Below are positions 9,162 through 19,193 of a stretch of 64,000 nt of DNA, one piece after another. Within the stretch, counting starts at the first letter, position 1. Each line of letters begins with the position of its first letter. The notes below the pieces were generated by a model. It made no database searches, was not told the DNA's origin, and saw only the letters and a program-made list of their open reading frames with translations. Source of the DNA: Woodsholea maritima DSM 17123 (GTDB lineage Bacteria > Pseudomonadota > Alphaproteobacteria > Caulobacterales > Maricaulaceae); the NCBI RefSeq assembly GCF_000382325.1, contig NZ_KB908056.1, positions 873,148 to 937,147 on the forward strand, written 5' to 3'. A program made the translations under genes and the position numbers.

Positions 9162-10036
9162 GCAGCATCCACAGCAGCATCTTGCTGGGGCGCGTGTCCG
9201 ACCCGCTTAATGCGCAGCTTTTTGATTCGGCGCGGATCAGAATCAAGAATTTCAAACTCATAACCGGAATCGTGATGAACCACCTCACCGCGCTCCGGGA
9301 TCCGGCCGGTGTGGACATAAACGAGCCCGCCCAGCGTATCGACATCGGATTCCTCTTCGCCATTGGCGATGGTTTCACCCACCAAGGCTTCAAAATCCTC
9401 AATCGAGGCCCGTGCATCGGCTTCCCAGCAAGCGGGTGTTTTGGCGCGAATAGAGGGCGCTTCATCCTCATCATGTTCGTCTTCGATATTGCCGACAATC
9501 GGCTCGATCAAATCTTCAAGCGTCACCAGACCATCAGTGCCGCCGAACTCATCGACCACGAGGGCCATATGCATGCGCCGTGTCTGCATCTTTAACAGAA
9601 GATCCAGCGCGCGCATCGAAGGGGGCACATAAAGAAGAGGCCGGCGAATATCAGCCAGGATTTTTTGATCGCGCCAATCGTCTGGGCGTTTACCATCCTC
9701 ATCACCTGAGAGATAGGCCACAACATCCTTGATATGCGCAACGCCCAAGGGGTCATCCAAAGTCTCATCATAGATGGGAAGACGCGAATGGGCGGCGTTG
9801 GAGAAGACTTTAAAAAGCTCGGCCAGGGGGGTATCAATTTCGACCGCGATAATGTCCGCACGCGGCACCATCACATCGGCAACGCGTAGATGCTCATAGG
9901 ATTGGGCATTGAGCAGAAGGTCGCCATTGGCGCTCTTGACCGCGATTTCATTAGCATCGCCCGTTGTTGAAGAGGGTTTAAATACCCCAAACATACGGGC
10001 GAACAGACTTGGAGGCTCACTGGCAGGGTCAGACAT
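9158..10036 (-). CDS. corC: CorC/HlyC-family CBS-domain protein
   Basis: A 292-residue protein with paired CBS domains (about 60-190, including the MVPRADIIAVEIDTPLAEL start and LVVDEFGGTDGLVTLEDL) and a C-terminal CorC_HlyC transporter-associated domain (about 210-280). It lacks the N-terminal DUF21 membrane domain, as in CorC/YbeX. The family is annotated as hemolysin-like or Mg/Co efflux-associated, and the exact role is unsettled. Location between ybeY and lnt is the standard order. It starts six bases after the ybeY stop. Confidence 0.92.
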   Translation of the reverse strand: MSDPASEPPSLFARMFGVFKPSSTTGDANEIAVKSANGDLLLNAQSYEHLRVADVMVPRADIIAVEIDTPLAELFKVFSNAAHSRLPIYDETLDDPLGVAHIKDVVAYLSGDEDGKRPDDWRDQKILADIRRPLLYVPPSMRALDLLLKMQTRRMHMALVVDEFGGTDGLVTLEDLIEPIVGNIEDEHDEDEAPSIRAKTPACWEADARASIEDFEALVGETIANGEEESDVDTLGGLVYVHTGRIPERGEVVHHDSGYEFEILDSDPRRIKKLRIKRVGHAPQQDAAVDAA

Positions 10037-10042
10037 TAAAGG

Positions 10043-10525
10043 TCAAGCGCTCTGATAAGGATCATCAATTTCGAAATGGGCCAAAATACGCGTTTCAAGG
10101 CTTTCCATATCCTGGGCCTCATCCTCGTCTTGATGATCAAACCCGTTGAGATGGAGAAATCCATGAACGACTAAGTGTATAACATGGTTGCGTAAAGAGA
10201 TCCCTTTTTCTTCGGCCTCACGCGCACATGTTTCAAAACCCAAGGCGATATCACCCGGATAGTCTTCACCTTCGGGTGCAGGAAAGGATAAGACATTGGT
10301 GGGCTTATCTTTATCGCGAAAGCGCGCATTGAGATCTTGCATCACACCATCATTGGTCAGCATGACCGCAGCCATGCCTTCGCGATAATCCTTGATCAAC
10401 TGTGCCGCGTGCGCCAGCACACTCTGGCACAGCTCAACCCCATCTTCGAGGGTGCCCCAGGCCTCATCCTCGATCACAAATTCTGCCAACATCGCCTTTG
10501 TCCCCTCTTGAGATGACGCAGACAT
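10043..10525 (-). CDS. ybeY: Endoribonuclease YbeY
   Basis: Zinc-dependent RNase involved in 16S rRNA maturation and ribosome quality control. The metal-binding HGFLHLNGFDH motif places the three histidines at 121, 125 and 131 of 160 residues. The upstream TNVLSFPAPEGE block is also typical. The gene is three bases from phoH and seven from corC in the conserved phoH-ybeY-corC-lnt cluster. The ATG at 10525 may be one of several close starts; a second Met is at residue 12. Confidence 0.96.
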   Translation of the reverse strand: MSASSQEGTKAMLAEFVIEDEAWGTLEDGVELCQSVLAHAAQLIKDYREGMAAVMLTNDGVMQDLNARFRDKDKPTNVLSFPAPEGEDYPGDIALGFETCAREAEEKGISLRNHVIHLVVHGFLHLNGFDHQDEDEAQDMESLETRILAHFEIDDPYQSA

Positions 10526-10528
10526 CGC

Positions 10529-11548
10529 TTATTGACCCTTCGCTTGATCTGCACGCTCATAGGCTTCCACAATCATTGCGACCAGATCATGGCGAACCAC
10601 ATCCTTGCGCGTGAAGGGATTGACCGAAATTCTGGGCACGCCGTCAAGGATTTTCAAGGCCTGAGCCAGACCAGAGGGTTCGCGCGCGGGCAGATCGGTT
10701 TGCGTCGGATCACCGGTGATGACCATGCGCGAGCCCTCGCCCAGACGGGTCAAGACCATACGCATTTGCGGTCCGGTGGCGTTTTGCGCTTCATCGCAGA
10801 TCACAAAGGCCCGGTTAAGCGTGCGCCCGCGCATGAAAGCCAGCGGGGCCACCTCGATCTTGCCCTCTTCGCGCAATTTCTCCATCGCGCGTTGGCCCAT
10901 GGCCTCACGCAGGGAATCCCAGATCGGCAACAAATAAGGGTCAATCTTCTCGGTCAAATCACCGGGTAGAAAGCCCAAACGCTCACCGGCTTCCACAGCC
11001 GGACGCGTAATGACCAAACGCTCAATATTACCCAGCACCAATTGCGCCGCACCATAAGCAACGGCCAGCAGCGTTTTACCGGTCCCGGCCGGACCTACAC
11101 CGAAGATCAGATCATAATCAGCTTCGTTATTGAGCGCGCGAATATAGGCCTTCTGACCCGCCGTACGGCCCTGAAAGGCGGCCCCGCGCGGTACGCGGAT
11201 GACATCATCCCCGCCGCTATATTGGCCCTCGCGCCCCATCACACAGGCCGCTTTGGCAATTGCAGGATCTATGGGCAGGTTCTGGCTGGCGCGTTCATAC
11301 AAGTCCTTCAAGACACGGATCGCTTCCATCCGCATGCCACGATCAGCACTCGTCAGCACAATGACCCCGCCGCCGGGCGCTTCGAGGCGGATGTTCAGCT
11401 CCGCCTCCAGGACGGTGGCATTGTCTTGAGCGGGACCGAAGACCCGGCGCACGGCATCTTCATTATCAAAATAAAGCGTTTCACTGACGCCTTTTTGTGG
11501 ACGCTTAATCTCTTTTACGCGCGGGCTTTTGCTGCGTGACAAACTCAA
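10529..11548 (-). CDS. phoH: PhoH-family ATPase
   Basis: A 339-residue cytoplasmic P-loop protein. Walker A GPAGTGKT is at 152-159, Walker B is [10 protein letters not shown] near 248-257, and the [20 protein letters not shown] sensor segment follows. The family is linked to RNA metabolism and stress, and PhoH with YbeY forms one of the most conserved bacterial gene pairs. Its start overlaps the miaB stop by four bases. Confidence 0.96.
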   Translation of the reverse strand: MSLSRSKSPRVKEIKRPQKGVSETLYFDNEDAVRRVFGPAQDNATVLEAELNIRLEAPGGGVIVLTSADRGMRMEAIRVLKDLYERASQNLPIDPAIAKAACVMGREGQYSGGDDVIRVPRGAAFQGRTAGQKAYIRALNNEADYDLIFGVGPAGTGKTLLAVAYGAAQLVLGNIERLVITRPAVEAGERLGFLPGDLTEKIDPYLLPIWDSLREAMGQRAMEKLREEGKIEVAPLAFMRGRTLNRAFVICDEAQNATGPQMRMVLTRLGEGSRMVITGDPTQTDLPAREPSGLAQALKILDGVPRISVNPFTRKDVVRHDLVAMIVEAYERADQAKGQ

Positions 11549-12945
11549 GATACTCCAATGAGGCGGCCCGCCAGGGCATTGCGCGAGGCGTCCAGGATCT
11601 CAACATGGCCAATCTGACCGAGCAGGGATTTTGGCCCTTCGACATGAACAGATTGCAAATATGGACTGCGCCCATGAAGCTGACCGTCTTTACGGCCTTC
11701 TTTTTCAAACAAGACGGCAAGATTTTTGCCGATCTGCATTTTATTGAAGGCGATCTGCTGGGCTTCCAACTTGGCCTGAAGGCGTGCAAGGCGTTGGGTT
11801 TTAATCTCTTCGTCCACCTGATCAGCCATTGAGGCCCCCGGCGTACCCGGACGGCGCGAATATTTAAACGAGAAGCACGAGGCATAATTGATCGTCTCGA
11901 CCAAATCCATGGTTGCGTCAAAATCCTCATCGCTTTCACCGGGGAAGCCGACAATCATATCGCCTGAGATCGCAATCCCGGGGCGCGCTTGGCGGAAGCG
12001 TTCAATCAGGGCGATATATTGCTCAGCGGTATGTTTACGGTTCATCGCGGCCAGGATTTTATTCGAGCCCGCCTGCACCGGCAGGTGCAGATAGGGCATC
12101 AATTTGGGCTCATCCGCGAAAGCCGCGATCAGATCGTCTTCCATGTCATTGGGATGCGAGGTGGTGAAGCGAATACGCTCAATCCCGCCGATCAAGGCAA
12201 TATGGCGCACCAACTGGCCCAGCCCCCAAGGCCCATCGGCTTCACGGCCCGAAGGCGCTTCACCATGATAGGCGTTGACATTCTGACCCAGCAAAGTGAC
12301 CTCGCGCACGCCCTGGGCGGCCAAAGCCCGGATCTCGGCGACAATCTGATCGACCGGACGCGACCATTCCGCACCGCGCGTATAAGGCACCACGCAGAAG
12401 GTACAGAATTTATCGCAGCCCTCTTGAATGGTCACAAACGCGGCCGGACCCTCAACATGGCGTTTAGCTGGGGCGAGGAGATCGAATTTATCTTCAACCT
12501 CAAACTCGGTATCCAGGGCTTCGCCGCGCTCGCGATGCACCTTTGCAATCAGTTCTGGCAATTTGTGATAGGTTTGCGGGCCGACCACCAGATCCACCAC
12601 CGGGGCACGGCGTTGAATTTCCGCGCCTTCGGCCTGGGCCACACACCCTGCAACCGCAATCGTCATCGGCGCGCCGTCTTTTTTCTCTTTCAAGGGACGC
12701 AGGCGACCCAGCTCAGAATAGACCTTTTCCGCAGCCTTTTCGCGAATATGACAGGTGTTGAGAATGATCAGATCCGCGCCCTCAGGCTCATCGCTGGGCT
12801 CATACCCCAAAGGATGGAGCACATCGCGCATCCGCTCAGAATCATACACATTCATCTGACAGCCATAGGTCTTGATGAACAGGCGTTTGCGGGTCTGGGC
12901 CTCTTCGGGCGCGGCGGTGTCTGGCGAAGCGATATCAGTGGTCAT
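11545..12945 (-). CDS. miaB: tRNA-2-methylthio-N6-dimethylallyladenosine synthase MiaB
   Basis: Radical-SAM methylthiotransferase acting on i6A37 of tRNAs. All six expected cluster cysteines are present: C29, C65 and C101 in the N-terminal UPF0004 domain, and C177, C181, C184 in the radical-SAM motif [15 protein letters not shown] domain lies at the C-terminus. Length is 466 residues. It leads the miaB-phoH-ybeY-corC-lnt run. AAGGAGG lies about 12 bases before the ATG, a longer than usual spacing, so a slightly different start is possible. Confidence 0.97.
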   Translation of the reverse strand: MTTDIASPDTAAPEEAQTRKRLFIKTYGCQMNVYDSERMRDVLHPLGYEPSDEPEGADLIILNTCHIREKAAEKVYSELGRLRPLKEKKDGAPMTIAVAGCVAQAEGAEIQRRAPVVDLVVGPQTYHKLPELIAKVHRERGEALDTEFEVEDKFDLLAPAKRHVEGPAAFVTIQEGCDKFCTFCVVPYTRGAEWSRPVDQIVAEIRALAAQGVREVTLLGQNVNAYHGEAPSGREADGPWGLGQLVRHIALIGGIERIRFTTSHPNDMEDDLIAAFADEPKLMPYLHLPVQAGSNKILAAMNRKHTAEQYIALIERFRQARPGIAISGDMIVGFPGESDEDFDATMDLVETINYASCFSFKYSRRPGTPGASMADQVDEEIKTQRLARLQAKLEAQQIAFNKMQIGKNLAVLFEKEGRKDGQLHGRSPYLQSVHVEGPKSLLGQIGHVEILDASRNALAGRLIGVS

Positions 12946-13091
12946 GGATCAGGCTGGCCTCCTTTGCCAGCGCAGCATCTTGTCTTTTCAGATCGTCTCT
13001 TACGGGTGAGGAACGCCCCTAGCGACCTTCATCCCATTTAAGGCTGCAGGTTATGCGGAAAATCTCTAAGCCCTGCAAGGCCTCTGAACGG

Positions 13092-14336
13092 TTAAGATAA
13101 GCGCTCATGCGTGCGCTTCAAGCGCACATGATAGCCGTAATACGCAATCACCAGCGCCAAAGCCGTAAATCCAGCCGCGAACACAAAGGGCATGCCAGGT
13201 TGATAATGGGCTGAAGACTTATCGCTAAACATCTCAAAAACATGAGAATAAATCAGCGGGCCAAAGAAAAAGGAGAGGCTTTGCATGCTCCCCATCGCGC
13301 CTTGCAGCTCACCTTGAGCATTGGCCGGCGTCGCATTGGACATAATGCCCTGCATCGCCGGCTGAGCCATACCGCTGATCGAGGCAAACACGATAATCGG
13401 ATACACCATCCAGCCCTCTGGGACAAAGCCATAGGCCAAATAGGCTATGATCACGACGCAAAGGCCCAGGACCAGAACCTTCCATTCGCCCAACAGCGGA
13501 ATGACTTTACGGGTCAATCCCCCTTGAACCAAGGCGGCCAATATCCCCACCACCATTAAAGATAGGCCCACATCGCCTGAGGACCAGTTGAACTTCAATT
13601 GCGCGAAATATGACCAGATGGCGGGATAAACTGAATGGCCCAGCATCACCAGGAAAGACGCAAGCATCAACCAGATCACGGTTTTATTCTGCGCCACATG
13701 ATAGAGCGCGCCCACGGGATTGGCGCGGCGCCAATTGAAGGCGCGCCGGTTCTCCTGCGCCAACGTCTCTGACAAGACGATCATCCCATAGATGAAATTC
13801 ATCGCGGCTAAGATGGAGGCCGCAAAGAAGGGTGCCCGCGGGCCCAACTCCCCCAAGAAGCCACCAATCGCAGGACCAATAATAAAGCCCAAGCCAAAGG
13901 CCGCCCCGATCAGCCCAAAATTTGCCGAGCGTTTTTCTGGCGGGCTGACATCAGCGATAACCGCAAAAGCAGTTGAGAAGGTCGCGCCAAAGGCCCCGCC
14001 CATGATCCGACCAAGCAGCAACACCCAAAATGAAGGGGCCAGGGCCATGATCAGGAAGTCCACGCTCAAACCGGCCATAGAGACCATCAGCACGGCGCGC
14101 CGACCAAAACGGTCCGACATCGCGCCCACAATGGGGGCACACAAAAACTGCATGCCGGCATAAACCATGGTCAACACCGCACCTTGGGTGGCTGCGCGCG
14201 CGATCGGTAAACCGGTTACATCTTCGATAAGATTTGGCATCACCGGGATGATGATGCCAAAAGCGATCATATCGAGCAGAACCGTAACAAAAATAAAGGC
14301 CAACGCATGCTTGCGTGCGCCAAAACCGTTGATCAC
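13092..14336 (-). CDS. TCR/Tet-family MFS transporter
   Basis: A 414-residue inner-membrane protein with about twelve predicted helices. The motif-A-like loop GAMSDRFGRRAVLM (near 78-91) and the family's motif-C glycines (GAAFGLGFIIGPAIGGFLG) place it with the TetA-like proton antiporters. Substrate unknown; genes like this are common in alphaproteobacterial core genomes and need not confer tetracycline resistance. Its start overlaps the fur stop by four bases, so it probably shares the Fur transcript. Confidence 0.88.
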   Translation of the reverse strand: MINGFGARKHALAFIFVTVLLDMIAFGIIIPVMPNLIEDVTGLPIARAATQGAVLTMVYAGMQFLCAPIVGAMSDRFGRRAVLMVSMAGLSVDFLIMALAPSFWVLLLGRIMGGAFGATFSTAFAVIADVSPPEKRSANFGLIGAAFGLGFIIGPAIGGFLGELGPRAPFFAASILAAMNFIYGMIVLSETLAQENRRAFNWRRANPVGALYHVAQNKTVIWLMLASFLVMLGHSVYPAIWSYFAQLKFNWSSGDVGLSLMVVGILAALVQGGLTRKVIPLLGEWKVLVLGLCVVIIAYLAYGFVPEGWMVYPIIVFASISGMAQPAMQGIMSNATPANAQGELQGAMGSMQSLSFFFGPLIYSHVFEMFSDKSSAHYQPGMPFVFAAGFTALALVIAYYGYHVRLKRTHERLS

Positions 14337-14752
14337 TTATCGTCGTCCGTTAAGGGTGTGCCATAAAGCTCTAGGCGGTGATCCACCAGCTTATAGCCTA
14401 AGCGCTTGGCGACCAGCTCTTGCAAGCGTTCAATTTCTTCATCAATAAATTCAACGACTTTACCGGTTTTGAGGTCAATTAAATGATCATGGTGATCATC
14501 GGAAGCCTCTTCATAGCGCGAACGCCCATCACGGAAGTCGTGACGCTCAATAATATTGGCTTCTTCGAACAAGCGCACCGTACGGTAAACGGTTGCCAGC
14601 GAGATCCCGCTATCAATCGCAGCGGCGCGCCGGTGCAGCTCTTCCGCGTCGGGATGATCCTCCGCCAAAGACAGGACGCGCGCGATAACCCGGCGCTGCT
14701 CTGTCATCCGTAGACCTTTTTCGATACATAATTTTTCAATACGGTCTTGCAT
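14333..14752 (-). CDS. fur: Fur-family ferric uptake regulator
   Basis: Iron-responsive repressor of 139 residues. The winged-helix part has TEQRRVIARVL and SLATVYRTVRLFEEANII; the metal-binding part has HHDHLIDLKTGKVVEF. The CxxC pair found after this motif in E. coli Fur is absent, as is usual in alphaproteobacterial Fur/Mur proteins. I start at the ATG at 14752 because AAGGAG lies six bases upstream; the ATG at 14776 is weaker. A likely target in this window is the TonB receptor at 45.9-48.1 kb, which has two AATCATT-centred operators. Confidence 0.93.
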   Translation of the reverse strand: MQDRIEKLCIEKGLRMTEQRRVIARVLSLAEDHPDAEELHRRAAAIDSGISLATVYRTVRLFEEANIIERHDFRDGRSRYEEASDDHHDHLIDLKTGKVVEFIDEEIERLQELVAKRLGYKLVDHRLELYGTPLTDDDK

Positions 14753-14818
14753 GGCAGGCTCCTTCACTTGGATCACGTCTATAACGCGCTTTGTCTTTAT
14801 GGGTCTAGCCGCGAAATA

Positions 14819-15271
14819 TCACAAGAGTTTAGATAGGACGCGCGCATCACTGCCATCGCGGTAATAGGCCTTGCGTAGGCCTTCGCTTTGCCAGCCCGAT
14901 GACTGATATAATCTCAGCGCGCCATCATTGCGAACTGAAACCTCCAAAAAAAAGCGGCGGGTGCCCAAGCCCGACACCAGACTTTCACTGGCCTTTAACA
15001 GATGCGCACCCATGCCCTGATGGCGATGGGCAGGATCAATACCAATGGTGAGAATTTCGGCTTCATCCAAAATCGCGCGAATCAAAGAAAGCCCAATCAG
15101 GCCCGCCCCCAGATAAAGCCCCAAGCCATAAATGCCCGTACTCGCGAGCAGGCCCTCGAATTCCTTTGCGCTCCAGGGATGGTCAAAACAGCGCGCGTGC
15201 AGGGCGGCGACCTCGTTTGATGACGCATGACTTAAATGACGGCACTGGGCTGTGCGTTCAAACGCAATCAC
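14819..15271 (-). CDS. rimI: Ribosomal-protein-alanine N-acetyltransferase RimI-like (GNAT)
   Basis: A 150-residue GNAT acetyltransferase. The acetyl-CoA-binding signature HRHQGMGAHLLKAS lies near 85-98, and the C-terminal FFLEVSVRNDGALRLYQSSGW segment is typical of RimI. It directly follows tsaB, the classical alphaproteobacterial pairing, which supports RimI over a generic GNAT. Its own target protein cannot be told from sequence. Confidence 0.9.
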   Translation of the reverse strand: MIAFERTAQCRHLSHASSNEVAALHARCFDHPWSAKEFEGLLASTGIYGLGLYLGAGLIGLSLIRAILDEAEILTIGIDPAHRHQGMGAHLLKASESLVSGLGTRRFFLEVSVRNDGALRLYQSSGWQSEGLRKAYYRDGSDARVLSKLL

Positions 15272-15286
15272 GCCGATGTCCTTTCC

Positions 15287-15916
15287 CTAAACCGGGTCTT
15301 GACCGCCGGGCAATTTAGCATCGGGGGGCCGAGCGTAAAAGGGCACAGGCGGCGCATCGCAAGGATGCTTGGCCGCCACTAAAGCGGCAAATGTCAAAAA
15401 ATCAAGCGCAATCGAGGGTTCAGCGTGCTCCAATAGGCCCGCCCCACTGCCCACCACATCATCATAACCAGATAGATCCAAGGCCTTAGCTGCGTCCAGG
15501 CTTATCCGCTCCGGCGCGTTTAACGCTGTGCCATTTTGAAACGCTTGGACAATCACATCGCCGCGCTTGGCATCATGAACCGTTAAGATGGATTTGTCCC
15601 GTTTTGGGTCAGCGCCCAAGGCCCAGAGCTCTAAATTACTGATCCCTATCGCCTTCGCCCCTGTTGCCAAGGCCAAACCGCGCGCGAAGGCGACGCCCAC
15701 GCGCGTGCCGGCAAAACTGCCCGGCCCGATCGTGACGCCAATGCGTCCCAAGCTGTCCGGGCTCCAGCCAGCCTCGCTCAACAACGCCTCGATCAAGGGC
15801 GCGAGATGTTCCGCTTGTCCACGGCCTAAAGCATGACGGCGCTGAAGGAAGGTCTCACCTTCTTTCAGCGCCGCACCACACTCTTGCCCGGTTGTATCCA
15901 GGACCAGTATGCGCAT
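15287..15916 (-). CDS. tsaB: tRNA threonylcarbamoyladenosine biosynthesis protein TsaB
   Basis: Partner of TsaD in forming t6A37 on ANN-decoding tRNAs. The 209-residue product has the ASKHA-fold N-terminus MRILVLDTTGQECGAAL and the GRIGVTIGPGSFAGTRVGVAFARGL block that defines the family. It lies five bases after the nitroreductase stop and 15 bases before rimI, suggesting one transcript. tsaD and tsaE are not in the window. Confidence 0.95.
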   Translation of the reverse strand: MRILVLDTTGQECGAALKEGETFLQRRHALGRGQAEHLAPLIEALLSEAGWSPDSLGRIGVTIGPGSFAGTRVGVAFARGLALATGAKAIGISNLELWALGADPKRDKSILTVHDAKRGDVIVQAFQNGTALNAPERISLDAAKALDLSGYDDVVGSGAGLLEHAEPSIALDFLTFAALVAAKHPCDAPPVPFYARPPDAKLPGGQDPV

Positions 15917-15921
15917 TGGGT

Positions 15922-16578
15922 TTACTTCAAAATCACCGCGGCTTCGGAGAAGTCCAAACGCGGCAGGCGCGGGAAAAGCTTGTCATTCGTGCCATAGCCC
16001 AAATTGATCAAGAAGTTAGAGCGCCAGCTGGCGCGTTCTGGATCGTTTTGGAAAAACTCCTTATCAACGGCCGCATTATCAAAGCCCGACATCGGACCAA
16101 CATCGAGACCCAAGGCGCGCGCGGCCATGATAAAATAGGCCCCTTGCAGGCTGCCATTGCGGAAACCGTGAGAGAAGCGCGCTTCATCGGCCTCGAACCA
16201 GTCTTTGGCTTCTGGGGCATGGGGAAACAGTTGAGGGATTTTCTCATGGAAGTTCCAGTCCCAAGCCACGATCGCTGTGACCGGCGCGGACATGGTTTTT
16301 TCCATATTAGATTCAATCAAGAAAGGGCGAAGACGCTCTTTCGCGGGGCCTTTGCGCAAAAACATAAAGCGCGCGGGTGATTGATTGGCGCTGGTCGGAG
16401 CGTATTTGACCAGGTCAAAAATGGCTTGCAAGGTTGTGTCGGACACATCCTTGTCTTCCCAGCTATAAAAGGTCCGCGCCCCGCGGAATAATTGATCGAG
16501 AGCATGATCAGAAATCACCCCATGGCGGTCTTCCAGGGCCAGCGGGGCATTCTCTTGAGTGTGAACGGCTTCGGTCAC
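15922..16578 (-). CDS. Nitroreductase-family NAD(P)H reductase (RutE/malonic semialdehyde reductase-like)
   Basis: A 218-residue FMN-dependent reductase. The N-terminal [34 protein letters not shown] region, split here by position (about 33-67), contains the FMN-binding Ser/Asn pair, and [13 protein letters not shown] is typical of the RutE/YdfG-partner subgroup. No other rut genes are nearby, so a uracil-catabolic role is not supported by context; a general nitro/quinone or semialdehyde reductase is as likely. Confidence 0.85.
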   Translation of the reverse strand: MTEAVHTQENAPLALEDRHGVISDHALDQLFRGARTFYSWEDKDVSDTTLQAIFDLVKYAPTSANQSPARFMFLRKGPAKERLRPFLIESNMEKTMSAPVTAIVAWDWNFHEKIPQLFPHAPEAKDWFEADEARFSHGFRNGSLQGAYFIMAARALGLDVGPMSGFDNAAVDKEFFQNDPERASWRSNFLINLGYGTNDKLFPRLPRLDFSEAAVILK

Positions 16579-16687
16579 GACAAAACTCCCTATAGGGTCT
16601 GAGTGGATGGCCCGACCATAATCGGCTTTCCATCAAACGCCTATGGCCAAGATGGAAAAAGACTAATGCCCAGTAGACTAGGGTGAA

Positions 16688-17242
16688 TTATACGCCAACC
16701 GCTTCTACGGCTGTAACCTCTGGCACATAATGGCGTAAGAGGTTTTCGATACCGTTTTTCAACGTCATCGTTGAAGAGGGACAGCCCGCACAGGCCCCGC
16801 GCATATGCAGCTGCACCACACCGGTGTCCTCATCAAAGCTATGAAAGACAATATCGCCGCCATCTTGAGCGACCGCCGGACGGACACGCGTGTCAATAAT
16901 ATCAATGATTTCTTTAACGATGCCGGTCTGTTCCTGGGCCGGAGCCGCGTCCGCATCCTCACCGAACAACGCGCGGTCCGTTTCCAGCACATCCATGATC
17001 GCGCCCAGAACGCCGGGCTTCAAATGCACCCATTCGCTGGTGGGATCTTTGGTGACGGCGATATAATCGGCCCCACAGAACACTCGGATCACACCATCCA
17101 CACGAAACAGCTCACGCGCCAGGACCGAGCTTTCCCCCACCTCAATCGTTTCGAAATCGCGCGGCATGTCGGGCGAGATTTCCCGGCCCGGCATGAATTT
17201 CAAGGTATCAGGATTGGGGGTGGTTTCAGTTTGAATAAACAT
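16688..17242 (-). CDS. NifU-like Fe-S cluster scaffold/carrier (Nfu type)
   Basis: A 184-residue Nfu protein: an N-terminal Nfu_N domain starting MFIQTETTPNPDTLKFMPG, and a C-terminal NifU domain with the cluster-binding GACAGCPSS (C151, C154). It probably delivers 4Fe-4S clusters to apoproteins such as MiaB and HemW, both in this window. The ATG at 17242 is chosen because the family begins there; an in-frame ATG at 17305 adds 21 residues without similarity. Confidence 0.92.
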   Translation of the reverse strand: MFIQTETTPNPDTLKFMPGREISPDMPRDFETIEVGESSVLARELFRVDGVIRVFCGADYIAVTKDPTSEWVHLKPGVLGAIMDVLETDRALFGEDADAAPAQEQTGIVKEIIDIIDTRVRPAVAQDGGDIVFHSFDEDTGVVQLHMRGACAGCPSSTMTLKNGIENLLRHYVPEVTAVEAVGV

Positions 17243-17376
17243 AAGCAGAGGCCATAGGGTTTTGACCTGTGACAATCGGCCAGGTCCATCCATCTCCCCC
17301 CACATCTGGTATGGCTTTGACCTCGGGTCAAGGCCGGGCGCACAGATCGTGATCGCTTAAAGTCTTGGCACAAGCT

Positions 17377-17847
17377 TTAGCACAGCGCCTCAATGGTCGC
17401 CTGATCCAACTCACCGGGGACCACGGTGACAGGAATGGCGCGCTTGCCAAACAGGCGTTGGCGGGCGAGTGCGCTGACCAAAGGCCCGGCCCCTTCGGTG
17501 GAATTGGATGCGCCCAGGCACAGAATGGCAATCTCGACATTTTCATCGATCAAAGTGCGCAGTGCCTCTTCCTTTGGGCCATTGCGCATCGCCACATCAG
17601 GGCGCACACCGGTAATGGATTCAACATCTTCGGCGAGCGATTCAATATGGGCTTCGGCGTTTTGCTCCGCCTCGCGGCGCATGGCTTCGCCCACGCCCAT
17701 CCAGGCTTCAAAGCCTTCGGTTTCGACCACCGCCAGCAGCATGACCTGTCCACCGGTATTATGCGCGCGTGCCGCGGCAAAGAAGGCGGCCTTGCGCGCT
17801 TCTTCACTGCCATCGGCTATGACAAGAAACTTACGTGGTGTATCCAT
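17377..17847 (-). CDS. UspA-family universal stress protein
   Basis: A 156-residue single UspA domain. It starts RKFLVIADGSEEARKAAFFAA and ends with GKRAIPVTVVPGEL. The nucleotide-binding Gly-rich loop is not classical: the site reads LGASNSTEGAGPL, so ATP binding is uncertain. It lies between trpS and nifU in the conserved gene order, although here an extra plus-strand gene and a copper chaperone have come between it and trpS. Confidence 0.85.
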   Translation of the reverse strand: MDTPRKFLVIADGSEEARKAAFFAAARAHNTGGQVMLLAVVETEGFEAWMGVGEAMRREAEQNAEAHIESLAEDVESITGVRPDVAMRNGPKEEALRTLIDENVEIAILCLGASNSTEGAGPLVSALARQRLFGKRAIPVTVVPGELDQATIEALC

Positions 17848-17933
17848 GGGCCAAATGTGTCGCGTTGAGAGGTTTTCAGCAAGTCCGATTGCTCATCTCA
17901 AGCCTAGTTTGTGTAAAGGAAGTGTGTGCGCCC

Positions 17934-18614
17934 ATGGCCGAAGCCGAGCCCCTATCCCAACTTCATGATCGGCGCAGTTTAAGCCAACCGCTCGCCACCA
18001 TCAGCCTTTTTGCCGATCACTTGGAAATGCGCGACGATGAAAAACTGATCCAGCGCATCGCCTTAGCTGAGATAACCAGCGTGCGCATGGCCGTAGAGAT
18101 GGCCGGACAAGGGCGTCAAATCATCTGTCAAATTCGCACCGATAAAACCGAGATGAAGCTCGGATCCCAACGTCCTTTAGGGGTCACAAGCTGGGAAAAT
18201 AATGCGGTTAATTTCCGCCAATTCCTGCTCGATCTGCATCAAATCCTGATCACCTTGCCCCAGCCCATCGTCTATGTAGAGGGTCAAAGCCTGAAGCTGC
18301 GTCTGATCATAACAGCCGTGGGCCTGGCCATGATTTTCGGCGGAATAGGCTTTGGCTATTGGGCGTTTCAAGATCAGGGTTTGAGCTTTTTGACCCTGAT
18401 GGCGCTGCCCTTCATGGCGCTAGGGGGGATGGTGGCGTGGAGCTTTCGCCCCTCACGCCCCTTCCCCTATGACCCCAAGGGCTTGATTGAAAACTTCAAA
18501 AATCAGATTGAGCGCGCCAAGGATCATAAAGACCCGATCGCTGCGCCCGCCTATAAGGATGAGGGTCAAACGCCCGATGAGGACGACACCGCCGGATCCA
18601 GCCCAATCGGCTGA
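17934..18614 (+). CDS. Hypothetical protein with two C-terminal membrane helices
   Basis: I do not recognise this 226-residue protein. Residues 1 to ~120 are soluble and mixed alpha/beta in appearance. Two hydrophobic segments follow (LIITAVGLAMIFGGIGFGYW and LTLMALPFMALGGMVAWSF), then a charged C-terminus ending in Asp/Glu. The arrangement suggests a PH-like or signalling domain tethered to the inner membrane. The ATG at 17934 is chosen (AAAGGA upstream); longer in-frame starts overlap uspA. It is divergent from uspA and its stop abuts the stop of the convergent copper chaperone with no gap. Confidence 0.75.
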   Translation: MAEAEPLSQLHDRRSLSQPLATISLFADHLEMRDDEKLIQRIALAEITSVRMAVEMAGQGRQIICQIRTDKTEMKLGSQRPLGVTSWENNAVNFRQFLLDLHQILITLPQPIVYVEGQSLKLRLIITAVGLAMIFGGIGFGYWAFQDQGLSFLTLMALPFMALGGMVAWSFRPSRPFPYDPKGLIENFKNQIERAKDHKDPIAAPAYKDEGQTPDEDDTAGSSPIG

Positions 18615-19172
18615 TTATTGCGGGTCGTGGCTGCGGTTTTGGCCGGCATGATTATGCTCACCCAGACCATCATGGGTGTGCATGACACCGGGGGCCATGG
18701 TCTGGATCGGGAAGGTCACGATCTGCTCACCGCCCTCGGCAAACACCAAAGTCACGTCAATCTGACCGGCTTCGATGGCCTCAGCCGCCAGCCCAAAGAC
18801 CATCATATGGTGCCCGCGCGGGGCCAGCTCTAACCAACCGCCCGCCGGGATGTCATAGCCTTCAACCGGGCGCATCTGCATGATGCCGCCTTCAGAAATG
18901 ACGGTGTGCAGCTCAATCCGGCTGGTCTGGTCTGAGCGCGCTGCAATCAAGCGATCCGTCGCCGTACCGCCATGGATCAAGACATAGGCCGCGGTCATAT
19001 CGCGCCCACCGGGTGGGGTGCGCATCCAGGCGCCTTCGATTTGCAGACCATTATGTGTGGTCACCACCGCGCTTTCACCCGCAGCAGCGGGCAAGGACGT
19101 GTCTGGATCTTGCGCAGAACATGCCGCACTCAATACCAAGGCCGCAAAACCCGCACCTAATAGCTTCATCAT
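18615..19172 (-). CDS. Periplasmic copper chaperone PCuAC (DUF461)
   Basis: A 185-residue exported copper(I) chaperone, the family that metallates cytochrome oxidase CuA and related sites. An N-terminal signal runs to LVLSAACSAQ; C18 may be a lipidation site, but the -3 residue is Ser, so the lipobox is imperfect. The copper motif is seen as RIELHTVISEGGIMQMRPV followed by PRGHHMMVFGL. The C-terminal tail is His-rich. The ATG at 19172 has AAGGGG six bases upstream. No sco gene is adjacent. Confidence 0.88.
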   Translation of the reverse strand: MMKLLGAGFAALVLSAACSAQDPDTSLPAAAGESAVVTTHNGLQIEGAWMRTPPGGRDMTAAYVLIHGGTATDRLIAARSDQTSRIELHTVISEGGIMQMRPVEGYDIPAGGWLELAPRGHHMMVFGLAAEAIEAGQIDVTLVFAEGGEQIVTFPIQTMAPGVMHTHDGLGEHNHAGQNRSHDPQ

Positions 19173-19193
19173 CACACACCCCTTCACACGCAT

